Part shown: piece by piece, positions 32,461 to 42,269 of the stretch | How positions within the stretch are numbered: the stretch's first letter is position 1 | Layout: each line of letters opens with the position of its first letter | NCBI GenBank assembly: GCA_036426205.1 | Contig: CM071571.1 | Coordinates: 115,258,244-115,322,243 of the forward strand | DNA: 64,000 nucleotides | Reading direction: 5' to 3' | Source of the DNA: Ascaphus truei | Taxonomy: Eukaryota; Chordata; Amphibia; Anura; Ascaphidae | Program-made: the position numbers and the translations under genes | Notes under the pieces: generated by a model | Told to the model about the DNA's origin: nothing | The model's input: only the letters and a program-made list of their open reading frames with translations | The model's database searches: none

Positions 32461-33400
32461 ACGGATGGCAACGCTGGGCCCCTCCTCCACCTTGATCGGG
32501 TGCTCGGTGTAGCAGGAAGAGCCCTCCCTGTAGTCCTCCTGTGAAGTTGTCCTGGGATGACTCGGGGCCCCCCCACTTCCCCAGGGTGGGGCGGCTCCTC
32601 GTCTTCCTCCTCGGCCCCCCTCAGCTCCTAGGTCTCCTCCGCCTGCTCACCTCCCCTGCACGGGGGTCCAGGGGGAGAAGCAGGATACCTGCATGTCCGC
32701 CTCCCCCCAGATATCCAGCAGGGCGCGGGTCTCCATGTCAGACAGACATCCCGCCGGACAGGGGGTCGGTGACCGGCCCGGAGATCAGCTACAAGCAGGA
32801 GGCATGTGAAGCAGCAGCAGTGCAGGGAGGTCTCCAAGCCGTGGCGTCCGTGAGCATTGCCATGACTACCGCATGCGCGGCATGTCAGCGGGCGCGGGGA
32901 ACAGCGCATGCGCGGCATGGCAGCGGACGTTCGGGGGGAATGGCGCCGCTGCCAGCCGCTTCTGCGCATGCGTGGCGTCCGGCAGCGTCGCCATGACTAC
33001 TGCGCATGCGCAGAGCTTGGCGGTAGCTGAATAGCTCCCCTTGCTGCCTGTACCCGAGTGAGCCCAGCAGCGCATGCGCTGGGGGGCTCTGTGGAGTCTC
33101 CAGCCCGACAGAGCGCGCGGCTGGGACAGAGAGCCGGTGTGGATTGTAGCAGGAGAGCCGGGCCCGGTCCCCGCTGCCCCGGATGCCGCCCGTGCCCATC
33201 TCCACCTTGGGGAAATTGCAGCCGTTAGGAGCGTGCCGCGCTGGGACAGAGAGCCCGGGGAGCCGCTGTATATTAGCAATGCACGTGGGAAGAATTGCGG
33301 CCGTTAGGAGCGGCGCCGGCGGCTATCGCCGCCGCCGCATCTGATTTTTTGAGTGGTTGGGATGTCAGTGTTGGGGTCGGGCTGAGCCAGAACACAGCCC
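32461..33400. promoter_or_regulatory. CpG-rich block with five NRF1-like palindromes inside the Tigger element
   Basis: GC-rich sequence with dense CpG. GCATGCGC-type palindromes, the binding motif of the vertebrate factor NRF1, occur at 32871-32878, 32904-32913, 32963-32972, 33001-33011 and 33070-33079. A duplicated stretch GGCGTCCG...GCCATGACTAC is found at about 32842-32869 and 32972-33000, and CTGGGACAGAGAGCC at 33120-33134 and 33241-33255. Such density is usual for a housekeeping CpG-island promoter and unexpected within a DNA transposon. Regulatory activity is inferred, not shown. Confidence 0.55.
32689..32736 (-). pseudogene. Exon-like fragment resembling a Myb/SANT-like domain start
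   Basis: The minus strand opens with ATG in good context (GACATGG) and reads METRALLDIWGEADMQ, then CAG|GTATCC, a fair splice donor. ETRALLDIWG is the first helix signature of Myb/SANT-like DNA-binding domains found in vertebrate genes and Harbinger accessory proteins. Only 16 codons are present; the partner exon is not seen. It sits next to the CpG-rich block, as a first coding exon would. A chance match cannot be excluded. Confidence 0.4.
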
Positions 33401-33495
33401 GGCCTCAACTGCCAGCACTGACGTCACATCCGTTTCATTTCTGTCTCCACAATCCATTTTTGCCCCAGTTCGAATGAGGTGCCACTAAGGAAGTT

Positions 33496-34220
33496 TCACT
33501 TCAATAACACATCAATTATTGGAGGAAGATGATTGGGGGGGGGGGGATCTTCAACAGACAACGGACTTTTTGGAGGTGATGTAGGTGGAGTTGAAGGGAT
33601 CGGCCTCTTCAAGAATCTCTTCATTGAAGTCTGGACAGATCCTTTCCTTTTCTGCGTGTAGATCTCTCTATAGCAGCTGATTTGGTTAGACACCCCACGA
33701 CTGACTGTTGAACTCCGTTCAATGTTAGGGTCATTGTCCTCAAATATGGCCAGTGCGCTATAATGTGCTTGAATGCCGCAGCCAACATTTTGCTTGACAA
33801 TGATTTACGTGGCTGTGCCACATCAGCAGATTGGTGTGCCTCCTCTTCAGCAATTTTTTGCTCTTCTAATTGCATGAAGTCTTCATTGCTCAACTCGTTA
33901 GAATGTGAGGCGAGCAACTCCTCAATATCCTCGGTTTCCACCTCCAAGTTGAGATCTCTGGCCATTTGCACAACAGTTTCTGTAACTTCTGCAACAGTCT
34001 CTGTAAGGCCTTGGACATCAGACACAAAATCAGGGCACAAATTACGCCAAACTCCATTTAAATTGGAATTTTTCACCTCATTCCATGCCTCTCCGATGTT
34101 TCTCACTGCATGGAGAATGTTGTAACCCTTCCAAAATTCTTTTAAGGTTGGACCACCTTCCACATTGGTTGCTCTGATGGCCTGGGCAAATGTTCGCCTA
34201 AGATAGTAGGCCTTGAAGGA
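33496..34220 (-). pseudogene. Tigger transposase, C-terminal part
   Basis: Resumes after the insert with YYLRRTFAQAI-type sequence, then GPTLKEFWKGYNILHAVRNI, AWNEVKNSNLNGVWRNLCPD and the acidic ETEDIEELLASHSNELSNED segment, all known parts of Tigger-type transposases. A frame change near 33690 separates the last part, SNQISCYREIYTQKRKGSVQ. The final stop is at 33496. A normal Tigger C-terminus would stop near here. Confidence 0.88.
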
Positions 34221-34908
34221 GAAAAAATGTAAACAAGCGCTAAAGATTAAAACACCAATGTGACAAGTAAAAATACAAAATATAATGGCTGCCTAGTAAT
34301 ACTGTCAGTACTAACAGAAAATACTTGGGAGAGTCGCGGCGCAGCAAGAATAACCGAGAGTCGCGGCGCAGCAAGAATAACACACACTCGCGCGCGGGCG
34401 CGCAGAGACAGCCTGTGGAACCGGAGGAGGAAGTGAGGAGAGCGGCCTCACGTGGAGTAGAGCTGTGTGCCCCACGAGCGGGCCTCCGTCACTGTTCCTG
34501 GTAACCCCTGAAGAGAGGGTCTGCACGAGAGTCGCGGCGCAGCAAGAATAACATCTCTGCTAAGATATCATCAGCACCAAGAGGACTCTATGTTGCATTG
34601 CGAGCTTATGCCTTGCTGCTTGTAAGTAGGGCTCTGATTTTTCCCACCTGGATGACCAGCGGTGTTCCTGATTGTCCTACCATTTTATGGCATAGTTTTT
34701 TTTATTTAATAAATAGTATTTTTATAGTCACTAGGAGTCTCTATGTTGTATGTGTAGTGTAGACCTGTTTTAACCCTGCAGAGTTGCACTATGATCTGTA
34801 TGTTTGTGTTTTTTCCCCTACATGGCCTGTCAAGCAAGTGTGCTGATCCCCTGAGGAGTACAGGATTATCCATTGAACTTTTGGCGCCAGGTTTTTTTCT
34901 TTGTTTCC
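34221..34908. mobile_element. 688-bp insert in the transposase with 13-bp direct flanking repeats
   Basis: The 13 bases AGGCCTTGAAGGA occur at 34208-34220 and 34909-34921, at the exact point where the transposase frame is broken, so one copy is the target duplication. Inside, a 26-base unit beginning GAGAGTCGCGGCGCAGCAAG occurs three times (34329-34354, 34356-34381, 34527-34552), the first two in tandem. The segment 34382-34526 is CpG-rich. There is no clear poly(A) tail. A GC-AG intron is the alternative reading, but its donor (GCCTGG) would be poor. Confidence 0.75.
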
Positions 34909-35956
34909 AGGCCTTGAAGGAAGCGATAACCCCCTGGTCCATCGGCTGTATCAATGAGGTGGTGTTGGAGGGCATGAACACCACCATGACGTTTGGATGA
35001 TGGTCATCCAGGTACACGGGATGGCCAGGAGCATTGTCCAGGAGCAGCAATGCTTTGTAATCGAGGTTCTGGTTCATGCAATATAATTGCACAGCTGGAA
35101 TAAATTGATGCTGGAACCAGTCCTCAAAAAGGCTCCCTGTTACCCATGCCTTACGGTTGGACTTCCAAATCACTGGAAGTGTGCTCTTTGCATAACCCTT
35201 GAATGCCCTAGGGTTTTCTGCATGATAAACAAGCAAAGGTTTTAGCTTGAAATCACCTGCAGCATTTGATCCAAGCAGAAGAGTCAGCCTGTCCTTTGCA
35301 ACTTTAAACCCGGGCATAGATTTTTCCTCTTTTGCAATGTAGCTTCTACTGGGCATTTTCTTCCAGTAGAGCCCAGTCTCATCAACATTGAACACCTGAC
35401 GTGCGCAATAGCCACCGTCCTCTATAATTTTGGCCAATGTAACAGGGAAGGTTTTAGCTGCCTCCTCATCCGCACTAGCAGCTTCCCCGGTCACTTTAAT
35501 GTTATGCAAGTTTGCCCTCTCTTTAAACCGCATAAACCAGCCCTTACTTGCAGTGAACGTTTCCTCAGTGGTCCCTTCTCCATGCTGTTGCTTAATGTCC
35601 TCATACAGACTCAAAGCCTTGGCCTGAATTAAGGCTAAACTAATGGGCACATGACGCTGGGATTGATCTTCCAGCCATATGATGAGGAGTTTTTCTACCT
35701 CAGCAATATGGCCAACACGTTGCCTTATTATTGTACCTTGCATAGGTGCTGAGTCCTTGATCTGTTCCAAGATTCTTGCCTTGTCTTGTGACAATAATCA
35801 AATAGTTGTGCAAGGTATATCCAAGGCACGTCCAATTTCTGTGTTTGTCTCTCCTTTCTCAGAGCGCTTTATTATGTTTTGCTTGGTCTCCAAAGTAATA
35901 GATTTTCTATTCCTTTTTGGAGTAACAGTACTTTGCTTTTTGCTTTGATCAGCCAT
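34909..35956 (-). pseudogene. Tigger transposase, N-terminal DNA-binding and DDE core part
   Basis: The protein starts at the ATG at 35956 (MADQSKKQST, then PKRNRKSITLETKQ) with the CENP-B-type helix-turn-helix. One in-frame TGA at about 35805 breaks it, probably by CpG decay of an Arg codon. Downstream are the second HTH (WFMRFKERANLHNIKV) and the DDE integrase core: NVDETGLYW (35365-35395), LLLLDNAPGHP (35019-35055) and PMDQGVIASFKA (34920-34947). All three acidic residues remain. Family resemblance is to the Tigger1 / TIGD1 group. The frame is cut at the FKA codons by an insert at 34221-34908 and resumes at 34208. Confidence 0.9.
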
Positions 35957-36281
35957 GGTTTAGGGCCTAAAATACACCACCAAACCTTCACACAGACTGT
36001 TCAGAATGATTTCCCTAGCCTGCAGCCGTCTGCTTGTTCATTTGTAGCAATTTTTTAAAGCGTCGTAAGAGCGTCGGATAAGCCGTTCGGGCGTCGTAAA
36101 ACGGGCCATAGGGATGCATTGACAAGCGTCGGATAAGCCATTCGTCGTAAAACGAAACGTCGTAAAACGAGGACCGCCTGTATTGGCATTTATTTAATAA
36201 ACATTTGTGCCATCTATGTAAAAGACATACACTTTTTTATGTAAATAAGATAACGGTAGATTATTTTTGTTTTGCCCACAT

Positions 36282-36340
<59 letters not shown>

Positions 36341-36429
36341 TGTGTGCGTATATGTACATACACACACACATACACACACACACATACACATATACATACA
36401 TAGATACACGCACGCGCACACACACATAA

Positions 36430-36465
<36 letters not shown>

Positions 36466-36530
36466 GTGTATATACATACATATTCATACATACATATACA
36501 TATACATACACACACACACACATACACACG
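36282..36530. repeat. Compound microsatellite (GT, CA, TA, CATA)
   Basis: A (GT) run of about 25 units is followed by CG-rich alternation, (CA) and (TA) runs and CATA units. Long reading frames in all phases are caused by the repeat. Confidence 0.95.
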
Positions 36531-36779
36531 TGCACCCCTAACCCAACGGTCTTCGTTGCCGCTGCCATTGCCACAGTTGTGTCACTGGGAGTAAAGATCA
36601 CCTTTTGGAGTTGCTGGGATTCCTGAATGGCGTTTAATCCCAAAAGCCGATGTTCTAGGCATTCCATGTGAGTGCAATACATTCATCACTAAGATTTAGA
36701 AAGTAGGAGTATTTTAGTGCTTTTGGCTCGTGTGTGCTATAGAGCTATTACACTACTGCCTCTGTATATACCAAGCAGG

Positions 36780-37300
36780 ATCCAATTGCTCAAAATGACA
36801 AAACAAGGAAGCCACAACCCTAACATTAACATTTGGCTAACACAGGAAGAAGTGCGAATGCTGCTTGATACAAATTTAGATAAAGCACATGGCCCTGGTG
36901 ACGGCCCAAAGGATTCACAAGGAGCTCACGTTAGTCTTGGTAAGACCATTTTATATTTTTTTTCAGTTCAATTAATATTTTTATGCTCAGTACTACAAGA
37001 TCGACATAAAGCACATGTGACTTTATTTAGAGAATTTTTCTAGATCACAACCAGGGAATAACAGACTTGTAAGCCTGACCTCCATTGTGGGAAAACTTCC
37101 TGAAGGTTTATTAAAGAATAATATTTAGAAATACATTTTGGATAACAAAATTATTTGTGATAGCTTACATGGATTTATGAGAGAGAGGTCATTACAAACT
37201 AACCTTGTTAGAGCCTTTGAAGGGGTATGTATGAATTGGATTGTGCAAAGGCTTTTGATACAGTGCTACATAAGAGGTTGGTGTACAAAACAAAGGGTTT
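36780..37300 (+). mobile_element. CR1-type LINE fragment
   Basis: Translation gives EEVRMLLDTNLDKAHGPGDG, equivalent to the EEV...L...DKA.GPDG motif before the RT, then NKLVSLTSIVGKLPEGLL (equivalent to YRPVSLTSVVGK) and ILDNKIICDSLHGFMRERSL, followed by a degraded DFAKAFDTV. It is a truncated, decayed CR1-group copy related to that at 14310-16580. Confidence 0.75.
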
Positions 37301-38584
37301 GTTTTGGGTGAAACCTATTTCCACTAGAATTGTGCATATTCGTTCTTCATAAATGAAATTATAGTGGATAGCGCTTTATGAAATTTCATAACTTTGTGTG
37401 CTTTTGCAGAACTATTAGAAGAAATGTATATCCTAAGGTGGTGATTAGGGGTGGAGTAAAATGTTGTCTTCAAGTGGGGCGGATAGAGGTTTAGCATAAA
37501 TTAGCAGGAGCAAAATATGCTGGGTGTCAGGTTTGATTTGCTCACTCCATCTCCATAATGTGGAGCAGGAAGTGGATTAAATGTTGCCATAAAGTGTTAT
37601 GAATCCTGTACAGTAGCTTGATTTAAGCAATTGTTTTTAGAGTCCAGAAGTGAAATATATTTTAAATCTCATGTTATTTTGTCCTGTGTATTTTTAAAAT
37701 GTCCTTTGAAAATGAATGCGGATAAGTCGGACAGTTCGTGTCCTGCTTGGGAAAAGTGTTTAACGGGAGTTCTTGTATTTGTGTCTGATATGATGACAAT
37801 GCCATTATAGCTGTTTCCCATTTAGCATTTAGAAGTGTCTTGTGATTTGGCAAAGGGTTGAGAACTCTTTTTAGACTTGCTGCATTATGTCTGTTATATC
37901 TCTTCTACTTTTGCAAAAACAACAGAAAGCTCTGCTGGAAGCACAAAGAAAAAATTGCCTAGCAAACGATCTGGGTAGAGCTAACTCAACGTGCTCTTTA
38001 CTTTTACCTTCAGCAAGAATATGTTGTTGTATTTTAAGGAGTTTGTGTTCTAGGGGGATGTACATCTCTGTATGAACATTCTTTGTTATTTAATGTATTC
38101 CATTTAGTGTTCTTTAATCTAGTTATTACTTTGAAGATGCACAGCGATTTCTAGACCCTTGGATTGGAACATTTTGCTTTAAAAACTGGAAGCTCATTCT
38201 GAAACAAAGCCAGTTAGGGTTGACCGTGTAGTAACAAAGCCCAATATTTTAGTTCTGATTGCATAACTGCCTTTGAAATTATTTGTGCTTTTAACCACTT
38301 TATGCAACCTGAATATCTTTAAAGCTGCAAAACATGTGAAATCTTATATGGGGTTTAAAAAAAAAATACAAATCAGTTCTGTAGCATTAGATTATTATTA
38401 TTCAGCTCTTAATGCCATTTATGAGTCTTAAAGCATCCTTTGATTTCTACAGCAGGTTTTAGCACACCTCCCAAGCAGTGCAAGATCCTAGCAACACTTT
38501 CCTGGTTGTGTTAAGCACACAATCAGGATTTTGACAGATTTAGAACAGAAGCACTAAACTATCGCAAGTGTACATCTTTTCAAG
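37301..38584. other. tmtc3 intron, unannotated
   Basis: AT-rich noncoding sequence. A fragment near 38328-38395 (TTAAAGCTGCAAAAC ... CAGTTCTGTAGCATTAG) resembles the MITE at 14821-15279. No gene is visible. Confidence 0.4.
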
Positions 38585-38587
38585 TTA

Positions 38588-38859
38588 GGCTGCGCTTATA
38601 GTGCCTGGCGACGCGATGTCTCTCCAAAACAAATCCATTAAATCTGTAAGCGCGACGGAGCGACAACATTTTGAAGCCAGTGAATTTTTTTTTTTTTTTT
38701 AGTCACAACATGTGACTGTCTCTAAACCAATCACAGAGCGCTGCCCTCCTCCTTGGTAACATCACTGGCCTTGTCGCCAGCGACGTCGCTTAAAACTAAA
38801 GTTCAACTTTCGCCAGTGGCGACGCCATCGGTTGCGTCGCCAGCACTATAAACGCGGCC
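38588..38859. mobile_element. Harbinger-like MITE just upstream of exon 5
   Basis: Ends GGCTGCGCTTATAGTGC and GCACTATAAACGCGGCC are inverted repeats, flanked by TTA on both sides (38585-38587, 38860-38862). The interior repeats GTCGC/GCGAC motifs near both ends. No coding sequence. It lies 113 bases from the exon 5 acceptor. Confidence 0.88.
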
Positions 38860-38972
38860 TTACCCTTAGGTTAAAAATGGCCATTTACCACACAAAGTTA
38901 TGTTATACAGTATATTGAGAAATAGTATACAACTGATGATTCTGACTGTTTCCCTCTTAATCTTAACAGCAG

Positions 38973-39090
38973 GTTGAGAAAGCTCTCTTGGATATGTTTG
39001 GCTCTGGTGCTCTTCACTCATGCCATGAAAACTTTTAACAGGAACTGGGACTGGGAGTCTGAATATACTTTGTTTATGTCTGCTTTGAAG
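38973..39090 (+). CDS. tmtc3: tmtc3 internal exon 5 of 8 (last membrane helix to luminal TPR region)
   Basis: The acceptor is the second of two tandem AGs (AACAGCAG); using it leaves one base that completes the split Arg codon from the previous exon. The 118-base exon ends exactly on a codon before GTAAAG. The peptide has a hydrophobic helix ([18 protein letters not shown]) followed by [22 protein letters not shown] sequence (here starting FNRNWDWES), the conserved link between the membrane part and the tetratricopeptide repeats. A NAGNAG-type acceptor is possible: use of the first AG would add one residue. Confidence 0.93.
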
Positions 39091-40030
39091 GTAAAGTATT
39101 ATTCCTTCAGCTATTTTGAAATACAAAAGACCTAATGTAAATAGCTTCACTCGGGGTAACTTGACATGTGTAAAAGGAGAAAACGGACATTCAAGATGCC
39201 CTCTTGGTGCTCACAGAAAACTTGCGTACAGATTTATGCAAGTCCATGCATTGTAAAGGCAGGTTTCACCCTAAATATTTAATGTACAGTACTTGAATTG
39301 TTCGGGGTTTTTTATTACTAAAATTGGATTTATGCTTTAACTTTGTTTAAAAATTTTTTTTTTTTAAATGTAATTATGAATTTAAAAAAGAAAAACATGG
39401 TATTTTCTTTCTTGTATAGCAAAGTTGTTGTCTTATGTCGAACTTAAGATAAGTTAATATTGTACTCCTCAATGTAATCTCTCTCGCGCTCTCTCTCATG
39501 TAAATTGTGAGCACATTCACATCTCTTAGACAGGTCTGCAACCCTGCTTTTCACCATTATCGCCTAGCATTCAGTGCTTCCGCTGCGGCAAGGGATTCTG
39601 GGAAATGACATGCATTCAGGCTGTACTGAAAAGCTGCGTAATGCATGTGAGGGAAGTGTTCTATAATGTTGATTGAATGCAAACATTTTTATGTAAAATG
39701 TTGTTTCCTTTTCTTTCTTCCTAAACCAGTAAAGGCAGTGATTTTAACATACAAAATATTTTAAAATAACTAATCTCCTCATAGATCCAGAGGGTAGCTT
39801 AATCACAGCTTCCTTTTTAAAAGCATGTCACTTTTTGTATTAGTCATTTAATTAGACAGAACAATGGATAGCTCTTGGGTAGTCAAGACCTTTTTAGTAG
39901 TACGGAAAGTATATTCCTGCCAAAATGGATTGCAATTAAAACAGGGCATTATAATGCATTTTTTTTTCTTTAACAACCCTTTAAATAGATACTATGTAAA
40001 CTTCTAATTTAATTTTCTTGGCAGCTGTAT
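39091..40030. other. tmtc3 intron with a MITE-family fragment
   Basis: Noncoding. 39507-39625 (GTGAGCACATTCACATCTC ... GGGATTCTGGGAAATGACATG) is a fragment of the repeat family seen at 40945-41475 and 50741-50820. Confidence 0.5.
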
Positions 40031-40035
40031 TAGGC

Positions 40036-40320
40036 TAGAGCAGGGGTGCACAAACTGTTTTTGCCTGGCTCCCCCCTTCCTGCTCTCCCCCCCTGTTCGC
40101 GCCCCCCTTATCGAGTCTGAAGCATCAAATTATGCCGCAGGGTGATGTGACATCACGCCACATGACCCCGCAGCATCATTTGACGCCGCATTGCCCAAGT
40201 GGACTGAGTCACAGCAAGTGAAGTTGCAGAGGCCTCATGCGGTCCCCTGGCATTTAATTTAAATGCCTTGGGGAAGAGTGCGGGGCCTCTGCATCTGCCG
40301 CCCCTCCACCCCCTTTAAAT
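40036..40320 (+). mobile_element. hAT-like MITE, copy 1
   Basis: Begins GAGCAGGGGTGCACAAACTG and carries the GTCTGAAGC, GACTGAGTCAC, GAAGTTGCAGAGGCCTCA and CATTTAATTTAAATGCC segments, nearly identical to 44089-44357. The right end is degraded. Confidence 0.7.
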
Positions 40321-40639
40321 CCAAATAGGTTGTACACAGATTATCATACCTGTAATTTTGAAGCAATTATTTATAGTGTTTCAATATTTATTAACAGATG
40401 TAAGAGCACGTGCAAAATAGAAATGCTTGTACACATAGCTGATTTATTTAAAAAAGAAACATGTGACCCTCAAATGTCTATTGCTGTATTTCTTCTGAAA
40501 AATAAAAATTCCTAGTTCCTGGAATTTGACCTTTTGTACTAGCTAACTGAAGATGGAATATACTTAAGTAATCCCCGATGAACAGGGCTTTTACTGTACG
40601 TTATTAAAATGAAATTGTAAATATTGTCCACTAAAGTGC

Positions 40640-40642
<3 letters not shown>

Positions 40643-40694
<52 letters not shown>

Positions 40695-40930
40695 TACATA
40701 CATACATACATACACACACACATACACACTCTGCAGCCCACCTCTGTACACAAAAAACACAATGTAGCCCCCTCTATTTATACACACACTGCAGCCCACC
40801 TTGATATATACACACACACAAATGCAGCACCCCCCCCCCTCTGTACACACACAATGCAGCACCCATCTATACAAACGCACACAGCAGACACACCAATACA
40901 ACATACACTGCAGATACACAACACACCTTT
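40643..40930. repeat. CA microsatellite and first half of a CA-rich minisatellite
   Basis: A (CA) run of about 24 units passes into CATA units, then into degenerate units of about 36 bases ending in TGCAGCCC or TGCAGCACCC with intervening TACACACACA. The same units continue at 41527-41835 beyond an inserted element. Confidence 0.85.
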
Positions 40931-40944
40931 CTATATCTATCTCT

Positions 40945-41526
40945 ATCTATTATTAATAATAATAATCTGGGAAATAACATGCAAATGAGCACACAATGTG
41001 TCACCTTTTGCCTGGAATATCCATTCACATGGAACACTGTATGCGAGGTGATAATGGTTGAAAGGCAGGGTTGCAGACCTGTCGGAGACATGTAAATGTG
41101 CTCACAAGTGATATTCTTTATTGGCTATATGCTAACGGTGGAGATTTTCTGTCGCCTTTTTCACCCACCATAACTTAAAATGTATGGTAAACCTCCCCAG
41201 CCTAGAAATATTTCAAAGGAAGTATAAACCAACCTCACACTGATGATACCCATCAAGGTTGAAACATTTCTGCGAGTGGTTTAAACTTGCTTTGCTAGTC
41301 CCATGCTGTGTTTAAAAGCTGTGTGAACGGCGATACATCAGCTTAAATGGGCTCCATGTGAATGGATATTCCATGCAAAAGGTGGCACATTGTGTGCTCA
41401 TTTGCATGTAATTTCCCAGAATCCCTTGCTGCAGTGGGAGCACTGTATGCGAGGTGATTATGGTTGAAAGGCGGGGTTTATTGGCTATATGCTAACGGTG
41501 GAGGGTTTCTGTCACCTTTTTCACCC
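40945..41526. mobile_element. MITE-like composite inserted in the minisatellite
   Basis: Contains two copies of TTATTGGCTATATGCTAACGG (41118 and 41479) followed by GTGGAG and TTTTTCACCCACCATAA, and two oppositely oriented copies of an AATATCCATTCACATGGA segment (41018 and its complement at 41354). At 41240-41265 it carries CTGATGATACC...GGTTGAAAC, a hammerhead-like core. Related fragments occur at 39507 and 50741. Short host or self duplications make the exact ends uncertain. Confidence 0.6.
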
Positions 41527-41840
41527 ACCATAAATATATACACACTCACACTATAATCTCCCCTACACACTCTGCAGCCCCCGCCCCCTCCTCTACACTC
41601 ACAAAACACACTACAGCCCCCCACTACACCCAAAAACACACAATGCAGCCCCCTGTAAACCCACAAAACTGCAGACATACACATGCACAAACCAAAACAC
41701 ACTCTGCAGCCCTCATCCACCCTCTGACACACATACACACTGCAGCCCCCCTATACACACACAAAGCTGACACACACCAACAAAACACTCGGCTGGCCCC
41801 CTTGACACTCTCAAAACACACAACAAACACCAACCTTTCC
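41527..41840. repeat. Second half of the CA-rich minisatellite
   Basis: Seven or so degenerate units of about 36 bases (CTACACACTCTGCAGCCCCC-like). All reading frames across it are repeat artefacts. Confidence 0.8.
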
Positions 41841-41957
41841 CCTCACTCTCCTGTGCTGAGCTCTCTGCAGGCAGGGTGGTGGAGGAGTCAGTGCCTTGCT
41901 GCTGCCTCCTGTCCAATCACCTCCTGTCTAAGGCTGCGTCCATCACCTCCTGTCTAA

Positions 41958-42269
41958 GGCTGCGTCCATAGTAATTTCAGCCGTGCGGAAGCTGAGGGAA
42001 AGAGGGTGCTTTCCCTGGCCATGGTACGCCCGCCGTCAGTGGGCGTGTCTAGGGCGTTTCAGTGACATCACAGAGCTGGTTCGCCCTCATTGGGCGAACC
42101 GCTCACGTGACCGGCCTGTCGCGCCAAGGAATCCGTTTCAACTGATTTCTTGCACAACGCGCTCTCGCTTCCACCCGCACACCGCATAGACATGAAGACT
42201 GCCTTTAGGCAGTCTGTTCGCTCAGCATGTGGACGTGTCCGTGCGGTCTGCTATACCATGGACACAGCC
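41958..42269. mobile_element. Harbinger-like MITE
   Basis: Ends GGCTGCGTCCATAG and CCATGGACACAGCC are inverted repeats, flanked by TAA on both sides (41955-41957, 42270-42272). Immediately upstream, a 25-base stretch ending in the same GGCTGCGTCCAT is present twice, so one end is duplicated. The interior is CpG-rich with TTGGGCGAACC/GGTTCGCCC palindromes. No coding sequence. Confidence 0.85.

Larger units (their letters stand above)
30933..36180 (-). mobile_element. 5.2-kb Tigger (pogo/Tc1-mariner) DNA transposon with extra cargo
   Basis: Both ends are CAGGCGGTCCTCG in inverted orientation (30933-30945; complement at 36168-36180) and are flanked by TA (30931-30932, 36181-36182), the target duplication of this superfamily. 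The subterminal GTCG/ACGACG-rich segments are also repeated at both ends. The minus strand carries a transposase (35956 to about 33496). Autonomous Tigger elements are usually about 2.5 kb; this copy is twice as long because of a minisatellite, a CpG-rich block and an insert in the transposase. Confidence 0.92.

Noticed and set aside
32541..33307. Several open frames of 75-150 codons on both strands
   Set aside because: CpG-rich sequence has few stops. Frames overlap on both strands and none has protein-like family features apart from the 16-codon SANT-like piece reported separately.
34221..34908. Reading this segment as an intron of the Tigger transposase
   Set aside because: The only donor that fits the frame is GCCTGG, far from consensus, whereas a 13-bp direct duplication at the ends fits insertion. 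RNA data could reverse this.
36194..36682. A 162-residue Cys/Val/Tyr-rich frame and its neighbours
   Set aside because: Created by the GT/CA/TA microsatellite.
40539..41833. Cys/Val-rich minus-strand frames of 69-126 residues
   Set aside because: They read through CA-rich microsatellite and minisatellite DNA.
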